Shown: positions 1 through 8,283 of the stretch, one piece after another
How the letters are laid out: every line of letters begins with the position of its first letter
How positions within the stretch are numbered: the stretch's first letter is position 1
Assembly (NCBI GenBank): GCA_004213565.1
Contig: SHBB01000006.1
Coordinates: 1-41,872 of the forward strand
Direction: 5' to 3'
Source of the DNA: Sandaracinaceae bacterium
GTDB lineage: Bacteria > Myxococcota_A > Polyangia > Polyangiales > Sandaracinaceae
DNA: 41,872 nucleotides
Program-made: the position numbers and the translations under genes
Notes under the pieces: model-generated
The model's input: the letters and a program-made list of their open reading frames with translations, nothing else
The model's database searches: none
What the model was told of the DNA's origin: nothing

Positions 1-715
1 TCTGCAGCGGCCCCGAGCGCCCTCCCTTGCCCGAGTAGAGCCGGCGCCCCGTGAGCAGCTCGAACAGCACCACGCCGATCGCGAAGAGGTCCGAGCGCCG
101 GTCGATCTCGCGGAACCGCAGCTGCTCGGGCGACATGTAACCCATCTTGCCCTTGAGCACCCCGCTCTCGGTCTGGGTGCTCTGCCCGAGCGCCTTGGCC
201 ACGCCGAAGTCGGTCACCCGGACGCCGCCGTCGAAGCCGATGAGCAGGTTCTGCGGGGAGACGTCGCGGTGCACGAGGTGGAGCGTGTCGCCCTCGGGCG
301 AGCGCAGCTCGTGGGCCGCGTGGAGCCCGCGGCAGGCCTGCGCGACGATGTCGAGCGCGAGCTGCGCCGGAAGCCGCTCCGCGTTCTTGCCCAGGCGCCC
401 GAGGAGCTTGTGCACCGACGGCCCCTCCACGTACTCCATCACCTGAAACGGGCCGCCGTCGTCCTCGCCCACGTCCAGGACGGCCACCACGTTCCGGTGG
501 CGCACCATGCCGGCCAGCCGGGCTTCGTCGAGGAACATCTTTCGGAAGTCGACGTCGTCCTGGTACAGATCGTGGAGTCGCTTGATCGCGTACAGACGCC
601 GAAAGCCGCCCTCCTGACGAACGGCCAACGTCACCTCGCCCATCCCACCGCGCGCGAGGCTACAAAGGTGCAAGTACTTCGAGCCGGAGATCAGGGTGTC
701 GCCGGGGACGGTCAC
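1..715 (-). CDS. Ser/Thr protein kinase, N-terminal part (runs off left edge)
   Basis: The 238 visible residues form most of a Hanks-type kinase domain. A glycine loop (LARGGMGEV) lies about 20 residues from the start, followed by AIKRL with the ATP-binding Lys, the catalytic loop HRDVSPQN, the metal-binding DFG, and GYMSPEQ of the activation segment. HRDVSPQN instead of HRDLKPEN is a variant common in myxobacterial kinases (family knowledge). The protein likely phosphorylates Ser/Thr in the cytoplasm; any C-terminal sensor or membrane part lies outside the window. I chose the GTG start because a TATAGT hexamer ends 7 bases before it and no Shine-Dalgarno is visible. An in-frame ATG at 754 would overlap the divergent gene. 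The kinase assignment is certain; the start is not. Confidence 0.93.
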   Translation of the reverse strand, partial: MTVPGDTLISGSKYLHLCSLARGGMGEVTLAVRQEGGFRRLYAIKRLHDLYQDDVDFRKMFLDEARLAGMVRHRNVVAVLDVGEDDGGPFQVMEYVEGPSVHKLLGRLGKNAERLPAQLALDIVAQACRGLHAAHELRSPEGDTLHLVHRDVSPQNLLIGFDGGVRVTDFGVAKALGQSTQTESGVLKGKMGYMSPEQLRFREIDRRSDLFAIGVVLFELLTGRRLYSGKGGRSGPLQ

Positions 716-722
716 GCGATGG

Positions 723-728
723 ACTATA
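723..728 (-). promoter_or_regulatory. Putative -10 hexamer TATAGT, 7 bases before kinase GTG
   Basis: TATAGT fits the TANNNT form of a sigma-70 -10 box. A transcript would begin at or next to the GTG at 715, giving a leaderless mRNA. No convincing -35 box is visible. The hexamer sits in a palindromic CTATAG shared with the divergent gene at 733. Confidence 0.4.
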
Positions 729-732
729 GACC

Positions 733-1536
733 ATGAGCTCTCGACGCCTCGCATCGGCTGCGCCGCCCGCCCCGCCCTGGAGGACGGCGCTCTTCACCCT
801 CGCCGCGCTCCTCGCCGGGTGCCAGGCCGCGCCGACCCAGGTCGTCGTCTTCATCGATCCCGCCGACCAGGGCGTCGACGCGGCCGGGCTCCGCGTGCGG
901 GTGTGGGACACCGACGCGCAGCTCGTGCTCGACCGCATGGGCCCGACCACCGACGTCGCGCGTGTCCCCCTCTCGGCCCGCGACGACGACGCCGCCCGCC
1001 GCTACGAGCTCGTCGCCGAGCTGATCGACGCCGACGGCTGCGTGACCGCGCGACAGCTCGCCCGCGGCGGCTACGAGGCCGGCGCCCAGCGCGCCATCCG
1101 CCTGCGCTTCGACGACGCCTGCGAGGGCGTCTCCTGCTCGAACGACCAGACCTGCGTCGAGGGCGTCTGCCGCGCCCCCTGCTTCGGCCTCCAGCCGCTC
1201 GACGACCCCGCGCGCTCGATCCCCTTCCAGTGCGAGCCGGGCGGCGACGCCGGCGTCCCCGACGGCCCGCGCATCGTCGCGCTCGAGGCCGAGAACGTCA
1301 CCTCGACCTCGGTGGAGATCTACTGGGAGCTGGACACCGAGGCGACCGGACAGACCGAGTACGGCGACAGCTTCGTCTACGGCGCGCTCTCCATCTTCGA
1401 GCCCGCCCTCCTCCCCGCGCACCGCCAGCGCATCAACGGCCTGACGCCCGGGACCGCCTACCACTTCCGCGTGCACTCGGTCGACGGCGCGGGCCGCGAG
1501 GTCCGCTCCGACGAGCGTTGCTTCCGCACCCCCTGA
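733..1536 (+). CDS. Lipoprotein with Cys-rich segment and fibronectin type III-like domain
   Basis: The 267-residue protein starts with a basic N-region (MSSRR) and a hydrophobic stretch ending in the lipobox LLAGC, so Cys30 is the probable lipidated residue. A beta-rich domain follows, then a short cysteine cluster (CEGVSCSNDQTCVEGVCRAPC pattern, 5 Cys). The last ~90 residues read as a fibronectin type III fold: VEIYWELD near the first strands and INGLTPGTAYHFRV, the classic Fn3 'LxPGTxYxFRV' signature. It is likely an envelope-anchored protein of unknown binding role. It is divergent from the kinase at 1-715 with only 17 bases between start codons. No Shine-Dalgarno is clear. The function is not recognised. 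Confidence 0.85.
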   Translation: MSSRRLASAAPPAPPWRTALFTLAALLAGCQAAPTQVVVFIDPADQGVDAAGLRVRVWDTDAQLVLDRMGPTTDVARVPLSARDDDAARRYELVAELIDADGCVTARQLARGGYEAGAQRAIRLRFDDACEGVSCSNDQTCVEGVCRAPCFGLQPLDDPARSIPFQCEPGGDAGVPDGPRIVALEAENVTSTSVEIYWELDTEATGQTEYGDSFVYGALSIFEPALLPAHRQRINGLTPGTAYHFRVHSVDGAGREVRSDERCFRTP

Positions 1537-1557
1537 GCGCGCGGCCCGAGGGCGCGG

Positions 1558-3216
1558 TCAGCGAGCGCGACGGCGGAGGCGCAGCCAGAGCGCGAAGAGG
1601 CCCAGGAGCGGGAGCGCCGCGTCGGGGGCCGCCGTGCCGGGCGCGCTGCATCCGCAGCCGCCGTCGGGGGCGGGCTCCGCGCTCCCTCCGTCGGGGCCGG
1701 CCGTGGCGCCGCCGTCGCGTCCGCCGGACGGGCCGCCGTCGCTGCCCGGGATCACCCCGCCGTCGGCCATGACCCCCGCGTCGGCCGGCGGCGCCTCGCA
1801 CGCCCCGGGCGCGCAGTACTCGAAGGCGCCGATGTCGGCCGCGCCCGCGGAGGGCCGGCCCTCGCTCAGCTGGTGCACGACGTATTGCATCAGAACAGAA
1901 TGCGCAGCCATCGCGTCGGCCGCGAGCGCGCCCGCCGCATCGATGGCCCCGGCGCCTTCGGCGAGCCGGTAGTCCTGCCCCGCCTCGTCCGCGAACGCCG
2001 GGTCGTCGCCCGTGACCGTCGTGCCGTCGTCCGAGATCGAGCCCTCGAGCGCGCCGTGCGAGTCGACCCGGCCGGGCCGCATCCAGTTGTGGTGGAGCGA
2101 GAGCTGCCCGGCGCCGTCGAGCATCGCGAGGCGCCCCCCGCCGGCCGTCACGTAGAGCAGGTTGTTGCGCACGTCGGCCGTCTCGTCGTTGGTGGAGAGC
2201 CGGAGCAACGTGGTGTTCCCGCTGCGGGTGGAGACGACCGTGTTGTGAAAGAAGTGGAGCACGCCCTTGCGGTAGTCGCCCTCCGTCCCGCTGTCGCCGC
2301 CGTAGTGCACGATCTGCGAGTTGCCGTCGCCCTCGTGCTCCACGAGCACGTTGCCGTAGACGAACGTGCGCCCGTAGCTCGGGTGGTCGACGAGCACGCG
2401 GCTGTCCTCGGCGTCGACCAGGTCGAGCTGCCGGTTGCCGCTCTCGATCCAGTTGTAGCGGACCACCAGCCCGGCCGAGCGGTCCTTGAGGTTGTTGCCG
2501 CGCGCCCCGTCCCTGAGCGGCCCGAAGTGGTTGAACTGGTAGGTGATCCCGATCGCGGCCGTGTACGCGTTGTGCTCGAAGATGCGCCCCTCGATGCCGT
2601 TGTCGTAGATGTGGTTGCCCTCGATCAGGATGTCCTGCGTGTCGCCGCCGCGCGCGCCGATGAAGAGCCCGTTGCCCGAGTCGCGCATCACGCAGTTCCG
2701 GATCGTCAGGTTCTGCGCCACCTCGACATAGATCGCGGCCGCGTTGTTCGAGTACGTGTCGGCGCCGCCTCTCCCGGTGAACGAGAACGGCGGCCGCGCC
2801 GAGCGGACCTCGAGGTTCTCCACCACGATCCACGCAGGGATCGTCTCCTCCGGCACGCTCGAGCCGCCGATCTTGATCACCCCTCGGCTCTCGCCCCAGT
2901 AGTTCAGCGCCGACCGCGTCGTCGCGTCCTCGCCGCTGATCACCGGCCGCTCGCCGCCCGGCCCGAGCACCCCCTGCACCACGATCGGCGCCGCCTCCGT
3001 GCCCTGCCGCGCGATGACGAACTTCTCCCGGTACGGCTCCGCCCGCCAGTGGATGCGCACCACGTCCCCGGGCATCAGCGCCTCCCACGGCACCTCCCCG
3101 ATGGCGCCGTACGCCATCCCGTCGCCGACCTCGTAGGTCTCGGCGAGCGCGGTCGAGCTGAGCAAGAGAAGCGACCCGGCGAGCGCCGCGGCCGACCAAG
3201 AACGAGCGAAGGTCAT
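1558..3216 (-). CDS. Secreted right-handed parallel beta-helix protein with MYXO-CTERM-like tail
   Basis: From the ATG at 3216 the product is 552 residues: a signal peptide ending near STALAE, then a central region dense in Asn/Gly turn motifs (NLTIRNCVMRDSGNG, DILIEGNHIYDNG, VRNNLLYV) typical of right-handed beta-helices such as polysaccharide lyases. An Asp/Gly-rich linker (DGG repeats) leads to a C-terminal CGCS motif, a hydrophobic helix and RLRRRAR. This matches the MYXO-CTERM layout (Cys motif, transmembrane helix, Arg cluster), which predicts export and surface attachment. Carbohydrate binding or cleavage is inferred from the fold; I cannot place catalytic residues. In-frame ATGs at 3225 and 3258 are alternatives; 3216 gives the best signal peptide, and a -10-like CAGAAT lies 7 bases upstream. 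Confidence 0.87.
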   Translation of the reverse strand: MTFARSWSAAALAGSLLLLSSTALAETYEVGDGMAYGAIGEVPWEALMPGDVVRIHWRAEPYREKFVIARQGTEAAPIVVQGVLGPGGERPVISGEDATTRSALNYWGESRGVIKIGGSSVPEETIPAWIVVENLEVRSARPPFSFTGRGGADTYSNNAAAIYVEVAQNLTIRNCVMRDSGNGLFIGARGGDTQDILIEGNHIYDNGIEGRIFEHNAYTAAIGITYQFNHFGPLRDGARGNNLKDRSAGLVVRYNWIESGNRQLDLVDAEDSRVLVDHPSYGRTFVYGNVLVEHEGDGNSQIVHYGGDSGTEGDYRKGVLHFFHNTVVSTRSGNTTLLRLSTNDETADVRNNLLYVTAGGGRLAMLDGAGQLSLHHNWMRPGRVDSHGALEGSISDDGTTVTGDDPAFADEAGQDYRLAEGAGAIDAAGALAADAMAAHSVLMQYVVHQLSEGRPSAGAADIGAFEYCAPGACEAPPADAGVMADGGVIPGSDGGPSGGRDGGATAGPDGGSAEPAPDGGCGCSAPGTAAPDAALPLLGLFALWLRLRRRAR

Positions 3217-3332
3217 GCCGCCCATTCTGCACAGCCCGCCGCGACGGGAAAGGCCCACGCTTCGAGCCGGTCTCGGTCGAGACGCTGACGCCCGCAGAGC
3301 TCACCCGCAGCCACGACCCGACGTGTATGCGC

Positions 3333-4904
3333 TCAGGGCCGGTACGACGGGCGGGCGGCGGGGTACGAGGGGCGGACGCTCGCGGGGGCGCTCGGGGTGA
3401 CGAGCGAGGCGACGGTGCGGCGGAGGACGGAGGCGTCGACGGGCTTGGCGAGGTAGGCGGCGGCGCCGAGGCGGATCAGCTCGGCGCGGCGGGTGGGGTC
3501 CCAGTGGCCGGAGATGACGACCATGGCCGGGGGGTTGGGGAGGCCGCCGAGGACTTCGATGACGTCGCGGCCGGTGAGACCGGGCATGTCGAGGTCGACG
3601 AGCACGAGGTCGGGCTTGCGCTGGGACTCGCGGTAGACGCGCAAGGCTTCTTCGCCGTCCGCGGCGAAGGTGACCTCGTGGCCGGCCGCGACGAGGAGGC
3701 GGCCGAGGCTGCGGCGCACGAGCTCCTGGTCGTCGGCGACGAGGATGTGCGCGCCGCGCTGGCCGGGCGCGAGGATGCGCTGGGAGGGGGTCCTCGAGGT
3801 GCGCTTGGCCGGGGGCGGGGGGGCTTCGGTGCGCGGGGGCGACGCGAGGGGCAGGCCGATGCGGAAGGAGGTGCCGCGGCCGAGCTCGCTCTCGACGTCG
3901 ATGCTGCCGCCCATGCCCCGCACGAGCTCCGCGACGGTGGCGAGGCCGAGGCCGGTGCCGCGCCCGGTGGGCTTGGTGGTGAAGAAGGGCTCGAAGGCGC
4001 GCTCGAGGGTCTGGGGCGCCATGCCGACGCCGGTGTCGCGCACGCGCACGACGCAGCTGGTGCCCACCTTCGAGGCGGTGATCGCGATGCGGCCGCCCTC
4101 GGGCATGGCGTCGCGCGCGTTGATGCAGAGGTTGAGCAGGACCTGGTGCAGCTCGGTCTGGCTGCCGAAGATGAAGAGATCCGGCGGGGCGTCGCACTGG
4201 ATCTGGTGGCCGGCGCGGAAGGTGCGGCGGCAGAGGCGCGCGACCTCCTGGCAGACCTCGTCCAGGGCGACGAGGGCGCGGGGGGTGTCCTCGCGGCGGC
4301 CGAGGGTGGCGAGGGAGCGGGTCAGCTCGACCGAGCGATCGAGGGCCGAGGTGAGGTCGTCCATGCAGTCGCGCGCCTCGTCGGGGAGCGCGTCGGGGAG
4401 CGCGCCGAGGAGCGACTCGAGGTGGGAGAGGGTGGCCTGCGCGGCGCCGACGACGTTGTTGAAGTCGTGCGCGATGCCCGCCGCCATGCGGCCGATCGCC
4501 TCCATCTTCTGCCGCTCGCGCAGCTCGCGCTCGAGCGGGTCCTCGAGGGTGAACAGGAGGGTGACCTTCTGCCCCAGATCGATTCGCGTGCCGGCGCGCA
4601 GGGTGGCGCGTTCGACCTTGTGGCCGTCGACCCAGACGCCGTTGCGGCTCTGCAGGTCCTCGACCTCGAAGCGGCCGTCGGCGCGCTCGGAGATGCGCGC
4701 GTGCCAGCGCGAGATCGAGCTCTCCTGGATGTGGATCTCACACTCCGAGGAGCGCCCGATGGTCGTCAGCCGGGTCAGCTCGAAGCTGCTGCCCGGCGAG
4801 CCGCCGCGGAGCACGACCAGCTTGGGTCGCCCTTCGGGTGCGGGAGGGACCGGCGTGCGGAAGGCCGGGAACTGCGCGGTGGTGGCGTCGTAAGGGTCGC
4901 TCAA
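3333..4904 (-). CDS. FHA domain - histidine kinase - receiver hybrid
   Basis: The 523-residue product has three modules. An FHA domain spans ~28-105 with the GRSSECEI, SISRWHA and SRNGVW motifs that bind phosphothreonine. A histidine kinase core follows with AHDFNN at ~146 (phospho-accepting His), INARDAMPEGG, DTGVGM and FEPFFTTKPTGRGTGLGLA of the ATPase domain. A C-terminal receiver (~378-510) has an acidic ADDQ pocket, a phospho-acceptor Asp in LVLVDLDMPG and the conserved Lys in YLAKPVD. There is no transmembrane helix, so it is cytoplasmic. FHA suggests that Ser/Thr kinase phosphorylation feeds into a two-component relay; three such kinases lie nearby, but any pairing is inference. The apparent start is TTG with GGAG 13 bases upstream. 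No separate output gene adjoins it. Confidence 0.93.
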   Translation of the reverse strand: MSDPYDATTAQFPAFRTPVPPAPEGRPKLVVLRGGSPGSSFELTRLTTIGRSSECEIHIQESSISRWHARISERADGRFEVEDLQSRNGVWVDGHKVERATLRAGTRIDLGQKVTLLFTLEDPLERELRERQKMEAIGRMAAGIAHDFNNVVGAAQATLSHLESLLGALPDALPDEARDCMDDLTSALDRSVELTRSLATLGRREDTPRALVALDEVCQEVARLCRRTFRAGHQIQCDAPPDLFIFGSQTELHQVLLNLCINARDAMPEGGRIAITASKVGTSCVVRVRDTGVGMAPQTLERAFEPFFTTKPTGRGTGLGLATVAELVRGMGGSIDVESELGRGTSFRIGLPLASPPRTEAPPPPAKRTSRTPSQRILAPGQRGAHILVADDQELVRRSLGRLLVAAGHEVTFAADGEEALRVYRESQRKPDLVLVDLDMPGLTGRDVIEVLGGLPNPPAMVVISGHWDPTRRAELIRLGAAAYLAKPVDASVLRRTVASLVTPSAPASVRPSYPAARPSYRP

Positions 4905-4962
4905 CGGGAAGCCTCGGCTCCGGCCGAACGGCCGGCGTCCGCTGTCCTGAAGGGTCGGGTCA

Positions 4963-5478
4963 TCATTTGGAGACCCACCCCCCGAACGGGCCCTGCCCTT
5001 CGTCGAATCGATAGTCGGTGTGCCGGCGGATGAGGTCGTCGAGCAGGGTTTGGAGCCGGCCCCCCGCGATGGCCGAGTAGGGGCCGTCGACGTGCAACTC
5101 GTGGAGCTGGGCGCAGTGGAAGCAGATCGAGAGCTCCACCGGTCGCGCGCCGCCGTGAATCCGCAGGCCGTGGTGAGGCTCGTAGCAACTCGTCACGAGG
5201 TCACCCTGCGCGACCGCGTCGTCGAGGGCTTCCGCGACGCGCGCGTGGTGCGAGGCATGCACGTCGAAGACCGCGAGGACCTCGCGCCCATCGAAGCCGT
5301 CCGCCGGGGGCCTCTCGAGCCGCTCCCCGAGCACGAGCAGCTCCACGCGGTCGGGGGCGTTCAGGGCGCGCCGGGTCTCGGCAGAGAGCCGGGGCGGGGA
5401 GTCGTCCGGCTCCGGCTCGCCGCAGGCGTACACCACCGAGAGGACGCAGAGGAGCGGGAGGCCGCCGGCGAGCTTCAT
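4963..5478 (-). CDS. Small putative lipoprotein, unknown function
   Basis: The 171-residue protein begins MKLAGGLPLLCVLSVVYAC, a short signal peptide with a weak lipobox (VYAC) and a possible lipidated Cys19. Residues 20-30 are acidic (EPEPDDSPP), a normal spacer after a lipid anchor. The mature part contains an odd cluster: CYEPHHGLRIHGG followed by SICFHCAQLHELHV, with three Cys and several His close together. That could bind metal or haem, but no recognised CxxCH haem motif is present. The ATG overlaps the stop of the upstream lipoprotein gene by 4 bases (ATGA), so the two are almost certainly co-translated. I do not recognise the family. Confidence 0.78.
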   Translation of the reverse strand: MKLAGGLPLLCVLSVVYACGEPEPDDSPPRLSAETRRALNAPDRVELLVLGERLERPPADGFDGREVLAVFDVHASHHARVAEALDDAVAQGDLVTSCYEPHHGLRIHGGARPVELSICFHCAQLHELHVDGPYSAIAGGRLQTLLDDLIRRHTDYRFDEGQGPFGGWVSK

Positions 5479-6518
5479 CGAGCGAGCAGGTGCGCGCGCG
5501 CGTCGCCTTCGTAGAGCTCGAAGTCGGCGAAGCGGACCGTGAAGTCGGAGCGGTTGCTGCTCGCCCAGGGGCCGAAGAGGATGTGGTCGACGCGGGTGTC
5601 GGCGTTCGGCGCGGTGCGCATCATCAGCTCGCTGCTGTCGACCACGGGGGTGAAGGCGTCCTCGCCCGGGAAGCGCAGCGCGAGGTAGCCGAGGCCGTCG
5701 AAGCTGCCCGGGGTGTTGAGCCGCACGTAGTAGACGACCTCGACCCAGTCGCCGACCGCCATGACCTTGGTCGCCTCGGTGGGCTGCGCGGTCCAGCCGC
5801 TCTGGCCGGTGTAGGTCTCGAGGCCGCCGTCGCAGGGATCGCCCCAGCACCAGCCGCGCACGGACGGGTCCTGCTGCATCGACTGCTGGCAGCCTCCGAC
5901 GGAGCGGTCCTCGGTGACGCCGAACAGATCGGTGTTGCCGTGGGCGCAGTTCATGGCCTGGTTGTCCTGCAGCTTGAGCGCCCACTCGCCCTCGAAGCCG
6001 CTGTTCGACGGCTCGAAGTAGAGGGTCATGTGGCTGTTGGCGGGGGAGCCGCCGAGGCTCGAGATGCCGTAGAAGCCGTGCAGGGTGCTGCCGAGCACGT
6101 AGCCCGCGCGGACCTGCTCGCGGAAGTGGAGGGTGAGCTCCTCGAGGCCCCCGGGGATATCGAACCGGGAAGAGTCGTTGCCCCCTACCGGGCTCGAGGT
6201 GCCCGCCTCGAAGGCGCACTCGATGACATCGCGGCCGAGCGTGTCGTCGCGCACGGGGGCGCAGCGCTGGAGGTCCCGGCTCCAGCCGCGCGCGCTGAGG
6301 TCGGCGCGCTCGAACGGCTCGTCGACGAGCGGCGTGGGCGGCGGCTCGACGCCGGCGTCGGGTGAGGCGGCGTCGGGTGCGGCCGCGTCGGGTGAGGCGG
6401 CGTCGGGTGCGGCGGCGTCGGCGGGCGGCTCGGCGGCGTCGAGCCTGGCGGCGTCGGGCGGATCGTCCGAGGGCGCGCAGCCGGCCAGCAGGGCGACACA
6501 GAGGAGTACGCGGAGCAT
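5475..6518 (-). CDS. Lipoprotein with Asp-Ala-Pro linker and jelly-roll-like domain
   Basis: The 347-residue product starts MLRVLLCVALLAGC, a textbook lipobox with Cys14. Residues ~15-57 are a low-complexity Pro-Asp-Ala linker encoded partly by a 30-bp tandem repeat (6361-6420). The rest (~60-340) looks like a concanavalin A/polysaccharide-lyase-like beta sandwich: FERADLSARGW at the start, LTLHFREQVRAGYVL, WVEVVYYVRLN and FADFELYEG near the end are typical strand edges. Internal CQQ, WCW and PCDGG cysteines may form disulfides. A carbohydrate role is inferred only from the fold. It overlaps the next lipoprotein gene by 4 bases, so the pair is an operon. It is divergent from the cyclase gene by 88 bases. 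Confidence 0.83.
   Translation of the reverse strand: MLRVLLCVALLAGCAPSDDPPDAARLDAAEPPADAAAPDAASPDAAAPDAASPDAGVEPPPTPLVDEPFERADLSARGWSRDLQRCAPVRDDTLGRDVIECAFEAGTSSPVGGNDSSRFDIPGGLEELTLHFREQVRAGYVLGSTLHGFYGISSLGGSPANSHMTLYFEPSNSGFEGEWALKLQDNQAMNCAHGNTDLFGVTEDRSVGGCQQSMQQDPSVRGWCWGDPCDGGLETYTGQSGWTAQPTEATKVMAVGDWVEVVYYVRLNTPGSFDGLGYLALRFPGEDAFTPVVDSSELMMRTAPNADTRVDHILFGPWASSNRSDFTVRFADFELYEGDARAHLLAR
6361..6420. repeat. Two-copy 30-bp tandem repeat inside lipoprotein linker
   Basis: Two adjacent 30-base units differ at one base. Each unit is itself two 15-base half-units (GTCGGGTGAGGCGGC-like and GTCGGGTGCGGCCGC-like). Partial half-units flank it on both sides. On the minus strand it encodes alternating PDAAS/PDAAA pentapeptides. 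Such coding repeats expand and contract by slippage, so linker length probably varies between strains (inference). Confidence 0.85.
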
Positions 6519-6591
6519 GTGATGACGATCTCCCGCGCGGCCGCAGAAAGCCAGCCACCGAACTGGGCGACGGACGATTCCGCGGAGCGGC

Positions 6592-6597
6592 TATGCT
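6592..6597 (+). promoter_or_regulatory. Putative -10 hexamer TATGCT, 9 bases before cyclase ATG
   Basis: TATGCT fits TANNNT and is the only TANNNT box in the 88-base divergent gap upstream of the cyclase start. With the usual 6-8 base offset the transcript would begin at or just before the ATG at 6607, leaving no room for a Shine-Dalgarno. No -35 match is evident. Confidence 0.35.
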
Positions 6598-6606
6598 CCA
6601 CGGCGG

Positions 6607-8283
6607 ATGCGCACGTCGTTCCGCCTGAAGATCGCGCTGCTCACGATCGGCGTCGCCGCGCTCCCGCTCGCGCTCGTCGGCTGGCTGCTGATCGACGTCA
6701 ACGCGCGCGAGGTGGAGTCGTCGTCGCAGGCGCTGCAGATCGCGCTGACCGAGCAGCTGGCGGAGGCGGTGGACGGCGAGCTGTCGCGCGCGCGGGCCGG
6801 GCTCGGCGCGATCGCGAACGCGCTGACGGACGACTCGCTCCCGGAGGAGGCGCGGCTCGCCACGGCGCTCCGGCTCCTGGACGCGCACGAGGGGCTCGAC
6901 GTGGTCGCGGTGTACGACGCGGACGGGGCGCTGATCGATCGCATGCGAGACCCGAGCGCGCGGGAGGTGCCCACGCCGGACGCGCTCGACGCGGCGACCC
7001 GGGAGCGTGGGCTCGGCGAGGCGACGCGCGCGGGCCGCGACTCGGAGGTGCGCGTGCTGGTGCTGACGCAGCTGTCGGCGCAGGGGCGCGCGACGGGGTG
7101 GATCGCGGCGCCGGTCTCGCTCGACCGGGTGCAGCGGCGGCTGGCCGAGCTCTCGAGCGCGCAGATCGCGTCGCGGCGGGGGCGCATGGTGCTGCTCGAC
7201 GAGCGGGGGCGGCGGCTCGCGCATCCGCAGATGGAGCTCCTGCTCACCGAGGCCGAGCGGCCGCCCGCCACGCTCTCGCGCGCGCCGACGTCGAGCGAGC
7301 GCGACGGCTGGCTGCGCACGTCGGTGGCGACCGAGGGCGCGCCGTGGGCGGTGGTCACGGAGATCCCGAAGGACGTGGCGTACGCGTCGCTGGCCGAGAT
7401 GCGCGCGATCGTGATCGGGACCATCGCGGGCACGCTCCTGCTCGCGGTGCTCGCGTCGTTCTTCCTCGCGCGGCGGCTCACCGCGCCGATCGCGACCCTG
7501 GTGGAGTTCACCAAGCAGCTCTCGGCCCGGCGCTTCGACGCGCGGGTGGAGGTGGAGACGGGCGACGAGCTGGCGGTGCTGGGCGACGCGCTGAGCGAGG
7601 CGGCGGCGGCGCTCGAGCGCTCGGAGGAGGCGATGCGACAGGAGCAGGCCATCCGCGGCGACCTGGGGCGCTACCTCCCGGCGGAGCTGGTCGAGGCGAT
7701 CATCCGGCGCGAGGCGTCGATGGAGCTCGGCGGGCAGCGGCGCGAGATCACCGTGCTCTTCGCGGACGTGGTCGCGTTCACGCCGCTGTCGGATCGGCTG
7801 CCGCCCGAGCAGGTGGTCTCGCTCCTCAACGAGCTGTTCACGCTGCTGACGGGCGCGGTCTTCCGGCACGAGGGCACGGTCGACAAGTTCGTGGGCGACT
7901 GTGTGATGGCGATCTGGGGCGCGCCCACCGCGCAGCCCGACCACGCGGAGCGCGCGCTCGCGGCCGCGCGGGACATGATGCGCTTCCTGGAGAGCGCGAA
8001 CGCGGGGTGGAGGGAGTCGGTGGGCGTGGAGATCCAGCTCGCCATCGGCGTCAACACGGGCGAGGCGGTGGTGGGCAACGTCGGCTCGAAGGAGCGCATG
8101 GAGTACACGGCCATCGGCGACGTGGTGAACGTGGCCGCGCGGCTCGAGACCATCGCCCGGCCGCAGCAGATCCTCGTCACGCGCGCGACGGCGGACGCGG
8201 TGGACAGGGAGCTGGCGCGGGTGGGAGAGCGCGAGGTGCCGGGGCGCGCGGCGCCCGTGGAGCTGTTCGAGGTGAGCTGGTGA
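6607..8283 (+). CDS. Membrane-bound class III adenylate/guanylate cyclase with HAMP domain
   Basis: The 558-residue protein has TM1 at ~8-28, a ~235-residue extracytoplasmic sensor region (Cache-like, inferred), TM2 at ~267-289, a HAMP linker at ~290-342 and a class III cyclase domain from ~375. Visible catalytic features are metal-binding Asp387 (LFADVVAF) and Asp431 (VGDCVMAIWG), Lys427 (VDKFVGD), and Asn508/Arg512 in GDVVNVAAR. Lys427 with Thr501 favours ATP and therefore cAMP. It would turn an external signal into a cyclic nucleotide at the inner membrane. Its TGA overlaps the GTG of the downstream kinase by 4 bases, so synthesis of the two is coupled and the kinase probably acts in the same pathway. 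All key catalytic residues appear present. Confidence 0.95.
   Translation: MRTSFRLKIALLTIGVAALPLALVGWLLIDVNAREVESSSQALQIALTEQLAEAVDGELSRARAGLGAIANALTDDSLPEEARLATALRLLDAHEGLDVVAVYDADGALIDRMRDPSAREVPTPDALDAATRERGLGEATRAGRDSEVRVLVLTQLSAQGRATGWIAAPVSLDRVQRRLAELSSAQIASRRGRMVLLDERGRRLAHPQMELLLTEAERPPATLSRAPTSSERDGWLRTSVATEGAPWAVVTEIPKDVAYASLAEMRAIVIGTIAGTLLLAVLASFFLARRLTAPIATLVEFTKQLSARRFDARVEVETGDELAVLGDALSEAAAALERSEEAMRQEQAIRGDLGRYLPAELVEAIIRREASMELGGQRREITVLFADVVAFTPLSDRLPPEQVVSLLNELFTLLTGAVFRHEGTVDKFVGDCVMAIWGAPTAQPDHAERALAAARDMMRFLESANAGWRESVGVEIQLAIGVNTGEAVVGNVGSKERMEYTAIGDVVNVAARLETIARPQQILVTRATADAVDRELARVGEREVPGRAAPVELFEVSW

Noticed and set aside
4963-7944. 993-aa minus-strand frame covering three genes
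   Set aside because: Only the last ~171 codons (from ATG 5478) carry a signal peptide and normal composition. The rest is Arg/Ala/His-rich sequence opposite the cyclase and lipoprotein genes, typical of antisense frames in high-GC DNA.
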